The position numbers and the translations under genes are program-made. Below the pieces are notes generated by a model. That model made no database searches. It worked only from the letters and a program-made list of their open reading frames with translations, and was not told where the DNA came from. A DNA stretch of 64,000 nt from Lepturacanthus savala (taxonomy: Eukaryota > Chordata > Actinopteri > Scombriformes > Trichiuridae): assembly GCA_030544235.1 (NCBI GenBank), contig CM060462.1, positions 36,935,526 to 36,999,525 of the forward strand, read 5' to 3'. This document shows positions 34,506 to 47,019 of the stretch, one piece after another; the first letter of the stretch is position 1; each line of letters begins with the position of its first letter.

Positions 34506-36154
34506 CTGTATGTTTTGTATGTATATATTTCTTTTTATTGCAAACTTTAGCTAATGTTAACAAATATTATTTCAACTTTTCAAAAAATAGTATATCTACT
34601 GTTGTATGTTTTTTGTAATTATTAATATTTATTACATACATTGTGGCCTAATTTTTGGAAAGAAAAGGCTTGCAATTCCAAAACACTGGGAGTTGTTATT
34701 GATAACATTTTTATTTTTATGAGCCAGCAACAGTTGAGTAATGACAAGAAACAAGGTGAAAGATATGTGTTGTCCATCAATCACAGAATGATGCTGTTTT
34801 TCCTGTAATTTGAAAATTTCAAGCAAGATAATTTTGAGAGTCCTGCAGTCTTTGATGCAGTCTGCAGAAAAAAAAATCAGCTCTCATTGAACTTAATTCA
34901 ACATTCATCTCTTTATAAAATGATCTCATTTGTGAAAACACTTCTGCTAGCACCACAGAGAGTGAGTGTTGTAACAGTAGGTGACAGCGGTCTGTGGGAT
35001 CGTCCCTGTCAGTCAGATTGCTTCATTTACTGAGGCGGTGTGTGGGGCTCGGGTTGGACAGGCATCATTTCCTGAACAAATACTTGATAACATTTATTCC
35101 ATGAAAATATTCAAACTCTGTCATGCCCTGTTGGTGAGCGCAATTTGCTTTTCTCCGTGGGTCGCTCTCAGAAATAGACCTTTATTCATCCCCCAGTGTT
35201 TACCGAGTGTGACCACTAACTGCAGCACTTGAGGGGAAAGTTAGAGATTTTGGAGCAACAATGGAGGTGTAACGTGAGCCTGTGACGGCAGATCGGGGGG
35301 ACATGGCAGAGAAGTGGAGCGTGGAAGATTCTGGAGGGGCCTTCGTCCTCTCTGGACCGGCTCCACGCATTCAATCATTAACAGTGTTCATACAACACAC
35401 ACCGCAGAAATCTAACCAAGAAAAATACTCGCTTTGTCAGATTTGCACGTCCGAGGGGTAGAAGTTTACCACAGCCAAAGAGAGATCAAAGGTCATAGAA
35501 AGCTCCAGAAGTGCAGTGACGAAGGCTTCTAGAAACTGACTGGACTCTCATGAGCGCAGCCAGACTTCAGATCAGATCTCACGCCAACGTGAATGACCAA
35601 CTTCAGGCTTCACATGCACACACAAACACAGAAAGTCCAAAAGATCCAGATCTCTCAGAACATGGACCCACAGCCACAATGAGAACGTCCACAGTTCACT
35701 GACCCTGCAGCAACACTGTGGACAGGGCTGAAGAATGAATATGTTACTGGACAAATTCAGGATTTAAACAAACATTCCTAACATCGGCCTGTTCTTAATT
35801 AAGTAAATCTTAAATTAAAAGTAGTTCAAGTAATTTAGGCAGGAAGACGTGACAGGAACCAAGCACAAAATTAGTTTCTTTAAACCTCTTATGTCTCAGA
35901 GAACAGCTAGACCTTTTCAAGTAAACCTGTGATCTTTTTTTCTCTATTTCAGCTCAAACTTGGTTTCTTTTCTCCCAAAATGACTGTATTGATCTTTACA
36001 TTTTTCTTTTACTTAAAACACATTTGTTCAGTTTTCTGACAATGGAAACCATAAAATAAGTAAACAAAAACTAAATGATGAACTTGGCCGCATTAAAACA
36101 CAGTGGGGGTGACCACAGACTGTCTGAAGCTGTCATTCAGTCGACTATGTGTCA
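34506..36154. other. No gene recognised
   Basis: AT-rich to balanced. The segment 34980-35230 is open on the plus strand, but the translation has no motif. Confidence 0.35.
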
Positions 36155-36545
36155 ATGGATGTCAGGCCCAGAACGAAACGAGGACTCAGATGCAGAAATC
36201 AGGGGTACAGGTTTTATTTTTTCCGCTATGAAACGTACAACAAAAGAACCTTCTAAAGAGCAAGGCAAAGGCTGCGTAACAAGAGCAATGATCGGTGCAA
36301 TGATGCAGACAACAAAGACACTTCAGCACAAGACAAGGGGAGACACAGACTATAAATACACATGGAGGGAAATTGGGAACAGGTGGACACAATCAGGAAT
36401 CAGTCAGGGCAGGCGATCAGACTGGTGACACATGAGGAAGGGCAAGTGACCTGAAATGAGAGGAGAGTTAGACTTTCAAAATAAAACAGGAATTGTATAC
36501 AAGACAGAAAACCCAGACAAGACAACCTCACTGCTGTGACAAGTA
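36155..36545. mobile_element. Dispersed purine-rich repeat, superfamily uncertain
   Basis: GTCAGGCCCAGAACGAAACG AGGACTCAGATGCAGAA, GGTTTTATTTTTTC, ACTATAAATACACATGGAGG GAAATTGGGAACAGGTGGACAC and ACTTTCAAAATAAAACAGGA follow the layout of a common fish non-autonomous repeat that ends at TGTGACA. A plus-strand open stretch of 117 codons here is an artefact of that repeat. The assignment is from memory of similar text and would need a library search. Confidence 0.5.
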
Positions 36546-38990
36546 GAGATGAAAACTTCCTGTCATGTCATCTCTAACATTTTTATAAATGTTGGTTCAT
36601 CACACAGCTATTTATGCTGAATGTATCAGATTTAGTGATCATAAAACAGTGATCTGGTCCTCACAGATGTCTGCTCTGAAGCAGTTTTCCTTTTAAAAAT
36701 GTGTGAAGATTTGAGATAAAAAATAAATAAATTATGAGCATAATACAGACATAGTCTCAGGATAAGCTACAGTATGGAATCCAGATCTGTTGCTGTTTGA
36801 TTGTTGTTCAAGAAGACTGACCCGGTTACTTGTACTAGACAATAAAAAAAGTCAGAAATTTGATGATTTTTTAAAAGTTGGTTGATGTGGATCCTGAACA
36901 CATAACAGAGAGACACGCATCATTAGTAAGTAAAGAGGAGGTTCAAGTTAGGCTACATTCACATTATGGTTCTGTTTTCCATCCCTGAGGTCTCGAAAAA
37001 GGTTGTATTTCTCTACATATTGATCAGAGCGATCACAAACTGCAAAGCATGTGTATGTGAGTATGAGGAATAAGAACTTCTCCATTTCTGTTTCTCCGTT
37101 GCGCAGCTTAAGTAGCAGAGAGCAGGTAACAGATGGTGGACAGGGATGACTAACATCTAACATGTGACTGAAGTTTATTTCAAAACCTGAGGAAAAAAAA
37201 CAGTTTATTTTCTTCTGTAGGATGTAAAGAATTTCAAATTGTATAAGGTAATGCACAAATAACACAACCACACTGTGAGGTAAGAAACAGCTCTTTTTTT
37301 ATTTCCTTCACCAGCTTTGAAACTTCCCCCCAAAAAACACCTTTAACTCTTTGAGTGTCTTCATCCCAGCAGCAGCGCGATGGAGGAAGTCCAGCAGAGA
37401 GCGAGATGTTATCAGCACCTGCAGACGCTGAGCAGGAAACCACAGCTCCAGCCGTGAGCTGAGACAAGGCGAGCAGGAAGAGAGGCTCTGTAACTGAAGG
37501 TCGGATGTGATAGTGGTTTTCTCTTTCTGTCTGTCTGGGTTACGTAGCTGTTATCTGTCTTAAATAAGGACAGATTACCTAGATACACATGGCAGCATGT
37601 GAAAATAGCTAAAAATGATAATCTTATTTGCTCCACTTACACAAGTTTAAGATACTGTAGAATGCATGTGATATATCCTTATCTGACTTACCTGTAAACC
37701 TGAGCCAGCTGTACTCCAACTTTCATTAACGTTTCTACTCCTGATTCTTTTCCAGCAAAGTCCTGCAGCTACTGGAAAACTGTTTTTTGTTTGCAATGTG
37801 AATATTTTGTGTTACAAATTTGTACCTTTGCAATAACAATTCCTTATTCATTGCCCCAAATAAAATATTTTTATCCCAATTAATACTTTGTGTATTTCAA
37901 TTGTGAAAAACTGTGAACAAATGAAGTAGTAAATGAAACATCTAACATAAACCTCACTGAAGAGCTGAATCAGATCTATGTGGAGTGGTGTAGGAGATTA
38001 ATGTTCCTTAAATATCAAACAAACACAAATGTCATATTTACATCAGGGTTTCCATCCTTTGAGCTCCTTTGATAACTTTATTTGAACTTTTTTTTCAGTA
38101 TTTCTAAAGTAAAGTTTGATGTCTACTATATCTTTTCCTAGGGTGAATTTGGGGTCCCCAGACAAGTACTTAAAAACTTTCTCTTAAGTAAAACTAGTCG
38201 TGTGTTTTTCATACATCGTCCAGCAGTGCAGAAAGTGCTAACTAACTGTCCCATTGACTGCCATTATAACTCAGATCTAAAGCTGTATGTCCAAAACTGA
38301 AATTAAGCTGATATACTGTATACAATGGGTGCAAAAGCACTGCAAAGAGCCCAGAACCCCCAGAATTTGCCTTCAGGGCCCATGTTAACTGATCTGTTTG
38401 GTTTGTGCTCTGCACCACTCATTTAGGAATCAAGTCCTTCTTGTGCCAGCTGTGACTGAATTCCATAAGTTAAACAGAGCAGATTGAACAAAAAAAGCAC
38501 ATTTATACATATTATATATGTGTGTACACATTTATACGTTTATACACATATATACGTGTGCGCACACACAAACACACTCATACACACACACACACACACA
38601 AGCAGGAAGTAGAGAGTATATGGTGAGTGGCACAATTATAGGGGGAGGGGGTATGTACACATATGCATGCATACAGGGAGAGAGAAACCACAGAGACCAA
38701 AACAGCTGAGCACCATTTATCACTGGGCACAAAAAACAGGAGAAAGACACTGGTGGTGTGAATGGCCAGGCGTCTCTCTGCCGCTTTGCAGTGTGTCCTC
38801 ATCCTGTGTGTTTTAACCATAAGATAGAGTGTTGGGCCCACTTGTTTGTAGCCACATTGGGGTCAGGTCTCGCAGAGAAGTTATAGTGTGCTTCCGGGGT
38901 CAGGGTGACTACAGCTACTAGATACCTGCATGGAGAAGGATTGCTCCTTCTGCTGTGAATTAATTTAAGCAAACCGACATGACCAAACTT
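36546..38990. other. No gene recognised
   Basis: AT-rich sequence. A (CA)n-like tract is at 38560-38600. No coding motif was recognised. Confidence 0.35.
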
Positions 38991-39100
38991 AATCTAAGCA
39001 AACCAACATGACCAAACTCTTCATAATGAAGGAAGATGTCACCCAGTTCTGTGGTGTGGCTCACTGACATCATTTTATTAGTTTTGGAAAACACCACTCT
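38990..39100 (+). repeat. Dispersed repeat shared with 49040-49130, copy 1
   Basis: AACATGACCAAACTCTTCAT AATGAAGGAAGATGTCAC...TGGTGTGGCTCACTGAC...TTTTATTAG...TTGGAAAAC matches 49040-49130 over about 90 bp. Just upstream, the ~25-bp unit AAGCAAACCGACATGACCAA is itself repeated (38968 and 38997). Confidence 0.7.
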
Positions 39101-39484
39101 TTTCACAGAGGAATAAAATGTATCAGGCTTTGGAAACACACAAAATACCTGATAGTTATACCAGTTAACTGTTTGGATCCAAACATGACATTTTTCAACA
39201 AGCAGAAAAAAAAGTAGATTGTGTGCAGTAATAACCGCATGTTGGCGAGAATGTTCATAGAGTCTTTAGTCAGACAATCAACCCCAAAAATATAAAAGTG
39301 AGGAAGACAAAAAAAGAGATACATGTTCCCCCATCCTCCATGTGAAATTACAGCCTTGTACAGCTATTATACAGACATTACACTACAGTACAGTAAAGAT
39401 GCCCATCCAGCCATTTTTACTCTGTGGCAGCCTGGTGGCTCCACACTCTGACAATGAAGGATGTGTGTGAAACCTGCATGTCTG

Positions 39485-39549
<65 letters not shown>

Positions 39550-39599
39550 TTTTTATATATTCTCTTTTCATGAAAACCAAAATGAAGGAGGCAGCAGAG
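39101..39599. other. No gene recognised; contains a (GT)n tract
   Basis: AT-rich sequence around the GT tract at 39487-39540. Confidence 0.35.
39487..39540. repeat. (GT)n microsatellite
   Basis: About 27 uninterrupted GT units followed by GAGAGAGA. Confidence 0.95.
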
Positions 39600-40230
39600 C
39601 CAGCACAGCCCCGGAGGAATTCCTGAGAGCTGAGTTTTTACGCTGCTGAGGCTGAAATGGTGTGTGACAGCTCAACAGCCAGCGCTTCCATTGTTCTGTG
39701 TGCTTTCTGGAGTCCAAATATATGGGCTGATAGAATAATGTTTACTGTTGCAGTGGAAAAAGGACAGGAAAGGCCTAAACAAACCAGCAGTTGCTTCACA
39801 TGCCACAAAAGCCTCGTCTGGTTCTCTGCGAGCCCCGAGGCTTCGGATTTACAAAGCCGCAGCATGACGGCGGTTAGCGCTGGTAGCCGGGCGGCCACAT
39901 AAGACCTGGATTGTCCTGGAGGATTTAAGGAACACCGCAGGGTGTTATCTGTGTCTGGAAGGTGTATGTTGTTGTGTGGCCGGCGTGGACACTTGGCGTG
40001 AGAGACGAGTCATGTCGGGAGATTAGTGGTTCGTCTGGAGCAGGAGGAGCTGGTGTTAGCGACTTAGCTTTTGTCACAGCAATAAAGGGTGAGGTGATGG
40101 AGGGATCAGATGTTTGTTCACGTGGAAACACGCCTTCTGTCCAGCGGTCACCTCAGCTGCCAAGACACCCTCATAAAAATGTCCTGCAGCGAGCAGAACA
40201 CAGGACCGATGAGCTGCGTTTGTGATGAAT
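39600..40230. promoter_or_regulatory. Complex, GC-richer block (candidate regulatory DNA)
   Basis: A 600-bp stretch free of simple repeats and recognisable transposon text, with CpG-containing patches (GCAGCATGACGGCGGTTAGC, GCCGGCGTGGACACTTGGCG). It holds an octamer-like SOX site (CCATTGTTCTG at 39688) and clean non-AT-rich composition. Open frames on both strands lack motifs. It is proposed only as a candidate conserved element. Confidence 0.25.
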
Positions 40231-40845
40231 GTGTGGATTAGCTTTTCCTACAATAAAAGTATTTTACATGTGAAGGCAGCAGGATCGAGTTTCTCCATAG
40301 AGTGCACAGATCCTGTTTCCTCACTTCCTCACACTTCTGTCAAACTCTGTCTCCTTGAAAATTGCACTCATATGCAATTCATCTGTATCGATGTTCAGAA
40401 GCACATCACAATAAATTAGAGCTTTGCAATTGAATTTTTCCTTTTGCATGATGCTTAATGCATCGCAACCTTGTAAATCAAGTCATCAAAACCTGCACAA
40501 ACGTTGCAGATTCCTTTCAATCGACTTGCATGAAAGCAGTCTGTTCTCATGTTCAGCTGGTTTCTAACAGTGGATCGACGTGGACCTTTTCTCCAAGGTC
40601 TGAACCACAGATCCTGTTTGTGATCTATTAGGTTTGCTTTGACATTGCAATTAGATGAGTGTACCAAAGAACTTAACATGGCAACAAGGAATACCTATGA
40701 CCTGTCATCCCCATCTGTGTGGGCTGCCTCTCCCTATTCTTGACATTGATTGGTTTTTAGATGGGAGTGCATCTGGCGTTAGATGTGTGTCATTTCTGGA
40801 CTTCCTGGGTATTCCTAGAGACGCCTCCTGTCTAGTTCTCCCATT
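40231..40845. other. No gene recognised
   Basis: Balanced to AT-rich sequence without motifs. Confidence 0.3.
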
Positions 40846-41045
40846 TTTTTTCTTTTTAAAGTATTTTATTTGGCTTTTTGCCTTTATTTGATAGCACAGT
40901 AGAGACAGACAGGAAGGTGGGAGGCAGAGAGAGGGGGAATGACCTGCAGGAAGGGGCCGTCCAATGCGGGATTTGAATTGGGGCCGTCTGTGGTGAAGAC
41001 TTTTGATTCTATATATGGGGAGGTCACTCGATTGCATCACTCACT
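40846..41045 (-). mobile_element. SINE-like repeat with tRNA-like end
   Basis: Plus-strand text TTTAAAGTATTTTATTTGGC TTTTTGCCTTTATTTGATAG, then AGAGACAGACAGGAAGGTGG, GGGGGAATGACCTGCAGGAA and GCGGGATTTGAATTGGGGCC, matches a common fish repeat. Its minus strand begins with a degenerate tRNA-like head (B-box-like ATTCAAATCCCGC). Confidence 0.55.
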
Positions 41046-41754
41046 GTCCCCAAGTTCACTTTTTATTACATTTTCTGATAATAATTTCAATCTCACCAGG
41101 CTCATTTCTTTCCTTTTTCCAGTTCTGATGAGCCTGTTGCTATTTCCTTTAATAGTGGTCCATGTCCAAACTTCCTACACCATGCTATTACATAGTCAGT
41201 ATAGGCTAATGGGGGTGTTATAGATATATTGTATTATTATGTCTTCATTTAACTGTGTTAAATGTGTTACTTTCTTAAGATGACCCCTCCCACTTCCCCA
41301 TCTCCTCCACCCTCCTCCGACTAATTAAACTTTACCATACTTACTGGGGGGGATTAGTTTTTTTTGTGTCAACAAGCTCAAAAAACATGTCAAAACATCC
41401 TAAACTGTCTGAGGAGGGAAAAAAAAAGAAAAGAAGAGGAGGAAAATGCAACAAAGACAGAGGTAATGTTATGGTAGAGATGATGTCATGATATTATTTT
41501 TCTGTATGACCGAAGCATGGTCCAAGTCCATCTGGACAGAGACCACGTCTTTTCATTGTACCAAAGTCGGGCTGTTTGTTCCGGAGGAGGTTTAACAATT
41601 GAAATTTTGATTTGGATCAAACTGAAAAGTCCAAAAGTCTGGAACAAACTAGGCAGATATGAAAGTGATGATGAAGGACGGGTTCATATTGTTTCAAGTT
41701 TATTTTAAAACCACAGTCAGGAGACCAGGGGCAAAGTGAAACATGGTTTTCATT
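41046..41754. other. No gene recognised
   Basis: Mixed sequence; a purine-rich patch is near 41415-41465. Confidence 0.3.
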
Positions 41755-42184
41755 CCTCCTGTTCATACTGACCATTAGAAGATCTTTTACTTACAATGTG
41801 ACAAAGTGACGGGGGACAAAATCCAAAGTCCTCATCTGCAAAAAATATATTTAAAAGTTTATTGGAAGCCAATAAGATGTTTCAGCTGTCCAAAATGAGT
41901 CATATCTAATAGATATCTTTCAACAATAAAGTGTTTTTTACTGCCAAAGTCCCTCTTTTTGTTACTTCCACAGCAGCTCAACAGGGAAACACTGTCTGGA
42001 GGAATTCTATGCTAAAATAGATTGTAAATGTGGCAGATATCCACTTGATATGACTTACTCAGCCTGCCGAAGCCTCATATAAGCTTCACATCTAATTTGA
42101 AATGAATGTGTGGACACTGTGGATTTTGGCCTCCGTCACCTGGATTTAAAGCACATTTGAAGGGTAGTCAGTATGGACAGGAGG
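41755..42184. mobile_element. 430-bp foldback element, near-complete
   Basis: Terminal inverted repeats CCTCCTGTTCATACTGACCA (41755-41774) and the inverse of CCTCCTGTCCATACTGACTA (42165-42184) differ at two positions. Inverted similarity continues inwards: GGGGGACAAAATCC against GGATTTTGGCC, and TTTAAAAGTTTATT against a diverged right-hand partner. The whole element is thus palindromic, as in a common perciform-fish repeat. It is non-coding. A half copy lies at 30045-30222. Confidence 0.75.
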
Positions 42185-43340
42185 AGTGAATATAATGAGG
42201 ACAACCTTTAGTGACATGTATTTATTATACCTAATGTCCTATTATATTACTCTCTTTTGATTAAAACTCAGAGGTGCAAGAATCAGAGAGAACATTTCAC
42301 TTTAAAGCTGTCTACATCTCATATTTCACTGTAACATCAATTTGTCCTGTTTTGTGCAAATATTATGATTGCATTTTATACATGAATTGTGCTACTAGCA
42401 ATGATCCCAGCAAACAGAGGACACATCATTATAGACATGTGTTGGGCTGATATCATCTCAACAAAGCAGGTTTGAACCCTGTGACTTTTGACTTGCTGGC
42501 AGCATTTATGTTCACTCAACTCAAGTTCCAGAACTTTTGACAATTTATAAAGTCCGACATTAGCGCAGGATACAAATGACAGAAAAATCGCTGAAAACAG
42601 AATATGTCCTCTTCTAAAAGCACATGTTTTCCCTCTACATCTGGCTGATTTAGTGGAAATGTTTGCTTGTTTTCTTTGACGTCGGAATATCAGTTTCCAG
42701 CGTCATGCTCAGGCGGGCGTCGCTGAGTGTTTCTGCACAGTTTTTTGAGCAACGTTGTTTTTTCTCTGTGGGTATGAAGCCGGGAAAACACGCCATCGTG
42801 CTCATGCGAACCTGCCCAGTGAGACAAACAAGCAGAAATCAGCCTCACAGCCTAAAGAGCTATTGACTGTTGACTTTCACTGATGCTTGAAAGGACATGA
42901 AAGTGGAGACGAGGCCCTCAGATCACAACCGCCTTCAAACGCAGTGTTGGTATGAAGTTTTATCATGCTGTAATATCATATTGTGTGAAAAGAAGCTGGA
43001 CCTCAGCCACAAAAACGTTAGTAGGGGAGAACGGGGCGACATGATCCAGTAGAAGTTCATCCAGCTGACACAGGCCTTTCCAGGGAATCTCAGACACACA
43101 GAGAGTGGGCGAGTACATCGTATTACAAACTTCAGTACTCTGTTTTTTATTATATAAATTGATTGAAAATTTGCAGTAAGATTTATATTATAAATCTTGA
43201 TGCTTGACAGTGGTGAAACAAACCAGATTGTCTCATATACAAAAATGAAAGTGGCCTTTTGTAGCCACACCCACTGGTGGACAAAACTCATAGAAAGCAA
43301 TAAGTATGAAAACAAAAAGAATTGGACAATATACTGAATT
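42185..43340. other. No gene recognised
   Basis: Mixed composition without motifs. A plus-strand open stretch at 42663-42863 has no recognised domain. Confidence 0.3.
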
Positions 43341-43565
43341 GTACACTACTCTTCCAAAGTTTGGGGTCATCCAGACAATTTAGTGTTTTGCATGAAAAAT
43401 TACACCACCGTGAGTTGTAAAATGAACACTGGAGTGATAGTTGCTGGAAATGGGCCTCTATACACCTATGTAGATGTTGGTGCACCAAAAACTAACAGAC
43501 ATTTGCAGATAGAATAGTCATTTAGAATAATCATTATTATATTTTTCTAGTAGAAAATGTGATAT
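43341..43565 (+). mobile_element. Tc1-derived MITE, copy 2
   Basis: Starts with the terminus GTACACTACTCTTCCAAAGT TTGGGGTCATCCAGACAATTT. It continues with TGAACACTGGAGTGATAGTT, GGGCCTCTATACACCTATGT and ACTAACAGACATTTGCAG, in inverse order to copy 1. The right end is lost in AT-rich text. Non-coding. Confidence 0.75.
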
Positions 43566-43801
43566 ACTATTATGATATTTGTTTTCCAAATGAATGGTTT
43601 GTAATAAAAATAGTGGAAACAATGCATATATTTATATATTTTATATGCTAAACCTAAACCTACTTAAAAATCATATTTTGCTGCTACTTTTTTGGCAGAT
43701 AAACATTGTGTGTCCATTTTCACTGCCATTAAATATTTTATATTTCATTGGTGATGAAAGAGAAAAGTATTTTCATGTTGAACCCCGAGCTGTGTCTGCA
43801 G
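43566..43801. other. AT-rich sequence upstream of the exon candidate
   Basis: Nothing recognised. It contains the pyrimidine-poor lead-in to the proposed acceptor, which weakens that splice call. Confidence 0.3.
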
Positions 43802-43941
43802 GTCTTCCTCCCAGGCTGCAGGTACAACCTCCACTGATCAGAGGGCTGCACAGGAGCCTGCATTTAGCCTGGGAAGCCAAACCCAGGGCAACTCAATGCC
43901 GCAAATCACAGTGACCGCCACTAGCCTGGTCATAACTGAAG
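43802..43941 (+). other. Candidate coding exon, product unknown
   Basis: A GTGTCTGCAG acceptor ends at 43801 and GAAG|GTGACT forms a plausible donor after 43941. The 140-nt segment is open and reads SSSQAAGTTSTDQRAAQEPA then FSLGSQTQGNSMPQITVTAT then SLVITE. This is low-complexity-free, hydrophilic protein sequence with natural codon use. If the donor at 43941 joins the acceptor at 44538, the frame remains open for another 37 codons. I do not recognise the protein. It could be a real exon, an exon relic or chance. Confidence 0.3.
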
Positions 43942-44538
43942 GTGACTCAGATGAACATATAAACACTCACAAGTTGTTTAGACAGATTTTAGAGAGTAAC
44001 TATAACTGAAAATGGAAAAGCGGAGGACAATTACAGGATGTGAAAGAGTGAGCACAACTACAAGAGAAAACAAACTCCTCTACTTGTCCTGTTTATGTTT
44101 AAGGCAACACTAATAGAAAGAAGACAGTTGGAACACTTGTAGGAAAGTTCACTCTGGGCCAAGTGAAACCAAACACCAGACGTCAGTGTTTTTGTTTTTT
44201 CACTTCTTATTCCACTGTGGAGAATCTGTGACATCACCTTTGATCACCTTCTGTGTGTGTGTGTGTGTGCGTGCGTGCGTGTGTGTGTTTGTGAGGAATA
44301 ATTAGAGTTTTTGAAAAATGAGGGCATTTTGGCTGATTCTTACTTTGGAACACACCTTCGTCTGTTTGAGAGTCCAAACTTAATTGGTTTAGGTTCACAT
44401 TAGGGCTTGGGTGTGACATTTAGTCCTGTGATTAAGGTTAATGTGGATCACCTCTAACCTGCAACAAGCAGATCAAACATTCACAGAAACAAACAACCTT
44501 TGACCCCTTTAACTCAGGCCTCACCTTTACCTCTGCAG
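43942..44538. other. No gene recognised
   Basis: It would be an intron if the two exon candidates on either side are joined. A short (GT)n lies at 44252-44288. Confidence 0.3.
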
Positions 44539-44612
44539 GTGTGTTTCACCTTCGACCTGCTGCACACTGGGACCATGAAGCAGGTTCACTGAGAATCAAC
44601 AGCAGACTCTGG
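44539..44612 (+). other. Candidate coding exon, product unknown
   Basis: Preceded by CACCTTTACCTCTGCAG, a strong acceptor. Read in phase with the preceding candidate it gives GVFHLRPAAHWDHEAGSLRI then NSRLW up to a GG|GTTAGT donor-like site near 44612. Read in another frame it gives VCFTFDLLHTGTMKQVH and a stop at 44592. Both frames are natural-looking, which limits confidence. Confidence 0.25.
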
Positions 44613-45299
44613 TGGGTTAGTACAGAAACTGGGAAGAGTCAAAGAAAATAAAAATTAAGAAACAACATAGTTGTATGTTGATCGTCCCAAAGGAGCGAGT
44701 GTGGTGCTGCTGTTGTTGGTTGTTGGCTTCTGAGATGTTTGCCTTTATACTCAAAAAGAGAAGAAAACAGTACATTAGCAAATAAAAGTGTAATTTTGTG
44801 CGGTTTAAGGCACAAAAACGACCTGGGCTGTCACGAATGCTCATTAATAACAGTGATATTCAATTTCTGAATAAAAGTTAGATCTTTTATGAGAAGATAC
44901 ACAAGGGCTATGGGTGTTATACTCAGGTGCTTCTCTGATACGGGTGAAATCAGAATCCATAAAAGAAAGAGATTGAAACTATTTTGCCCTTTTCAATGCT
45001 TTTTTTTCTATGTCAGCGTGCCTCTGTTATTTCTCTCTTTTTTGGATTAGATTTTCTATTCTCAGCCTATATCTGTGTTCACTCTCAGTGCTTCATCATG
45101 CTGTCTTCACTTTTTAATACCGCAAGTGTAGAAAGATATTGAAAAAAATCATCAGTTTGGAAACGTCTCTCACTTTTCGCAAGAGTTGATCTTCACAAAA
45201 ATTCAGAGCTGGCCTGTTGTTATTTGTGTTTTTTTTTTCTCAGAAACGCATATACGTTGTACACGTTTAGTATGAAAGAAGACTTTCTGATATTTCCTT
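44613..45299. other. No gene recognised
   Basis: AT-rich sequence without motifs. Confidence 0.35.
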
Positions 45300-45965
45300 C
45301 AACCCTACTTTTAATGGAAAGTAGCTAAAGTTGGCTTGAAAATGTGGCTAACTATCGATAGGTGCCAGCATGACCTAATAAACATATTTATTGCGTCATT
45401 GTGTCACATCAGCCTTTTACATCTGGTTGCCTCATTCCAAGCCTGACCTCATATGGTATTTAATAGTATCAAATAATGAAATGAATAATAAAACGCGGCC
45501 CATTAAGACCTGAGAATACAACCGGGAAGCCATTTCCAAGCTGCTTCTCTGCAATACTAAAATTCAGATTTTATATTCTGCGATGTCATCTGACAAAATA
45601 ACACATAATTTAAAGTGTACGGATGTGCTGTGGTTAAGTCTATATTTACATGTAAAATGATCACTTAGCACACAGTCTCCGTCTGGGTAACAAACCACAA
45701 GAAAGATGTTCTGTTTTCGGTTAGGATTGTGATCAGGCCTTGGCAACGCTGTTGTCGCAGCTCATTCATTCATGTCTACGTTAGCTGCCGTGTGGATTGG
45801 ATCAACTGTTCCGGCTCTGTGTCACTGTGCCATTGAACAGAGTAGACACAAAGAGGTTTGCTGCTTGCCCAACCGTCGGTAGACTGGCGACACGTCTGTG
45901 GAAAGTTGCTAAGGTTTGTCCAAAAAGTCGCGACATTTTTCGTAAGCTAAAAAAATTGATAAAGG
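45300..45965 (+). repeat. Dispersed repeat, copy 2 (paralogous to 6225-6540)
   Basis: Shares AATGGAAAGTAGCTAAA near 45314, CTATATTTACATGTAAAATG ATCAC near 45640-45663, and GGCCTTGGCAACGCTG...CATGTCTACGTTAGCTGCCG near 45736-45790. The following text AAAGTTGCTAAGGTTTGTCC AAAAAGTCGCGACATTTTTC recalls a common fish MITE. The family is unassigned. Confidence 0.5.
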
Positions 45966-46012
45966 GCTCAAAAAACAAAAAATGAAAACATATCAGGTTG
46001 AAATACATGATA

Positions 46013-46228
46013 TTTAACCCCTTGACACCTGAATATATTTACAATTGTATAAAAAATAATGATTTGTGTTTTTGCTTGCAATCTGATGCTAAATTAAGTA
46101 GAGATTGTTAATTTGTCTATAGCACATAAAATAGGTTTGATGCTAATTAACGACAATAGACAATGGTAACCAATGGATTTTTTATTGAAAACACGCACAA
46201 TTGTTTACAATTATTTCAGGTATTACTT
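46013..46228. mobile_element. piggyBac-like MITE, decayed
   Basis: Left end TTAACCCCTTGACACCTGAA then TATATTTACAATTGT. The right side ends ACAATTGTTTACAATTATTT CAGG, the inverse of CCTGAAATAATTGTAAACAA. The outermost right-hand GGGGTTAA is missing. The TTAA plus CCC start resembles the intact piggyBac MITE at 15486. Confidence 0.5.
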
Positions 46229-46663
<435 letters not shown>

Positions 46664-46708
46664 ACAAATTTGGCCAGTTCACATCTTCACAAGCTACGGT
46701 TGTAAAAT

Positions 46709-46921
46709 CCTTCCATTTTCTATACCCGTTTATTCCTCATTAGGGTCACGGGGGTCTGATGGAGCCAGTCCCAGCGTACTTTGAACAAGAGGCAGGGATA
46801 CACCCCAGATAAGTCACACACACTATTCACTCACACACTCACACCTACGTGCAATTCTCCAATTAACCACAGCATCTTTTTGGACTGTTGGAAGAAGCTG
46901 GATAACCCAGAGAAAACCCAG
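46709..46921 (-). mobile_element. tRNA-like SINE family 'GGCGACAC', copy 2 (5'-truncated)
   Basis: Plus-strand text TATACCCGTTTATTCCTCAT TAGGGTCACGGGGGTCTGATGGAGCC...GAGGCAGGGATACACCCC...GGACTGTTGGAAGAAGCTGG matches the copy at 34193-34505 but lacks the tRNA-like head. Confidence 0.7.
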
Positions 46922-47019
46922 TTGTAACATACCTAAATTCATTTTGGAATGAAATGGAAGACATGACAGTCAGTCTGTTGTTTAACTCATTAATCTATAG
47001 GTTTCAGTGAAGATGTCAT

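Noticed and set aside
36075..36428. 117-codon plus-strand open frame
   Set aside because: It lies within a recognisable dispersed repeat and has no motif.
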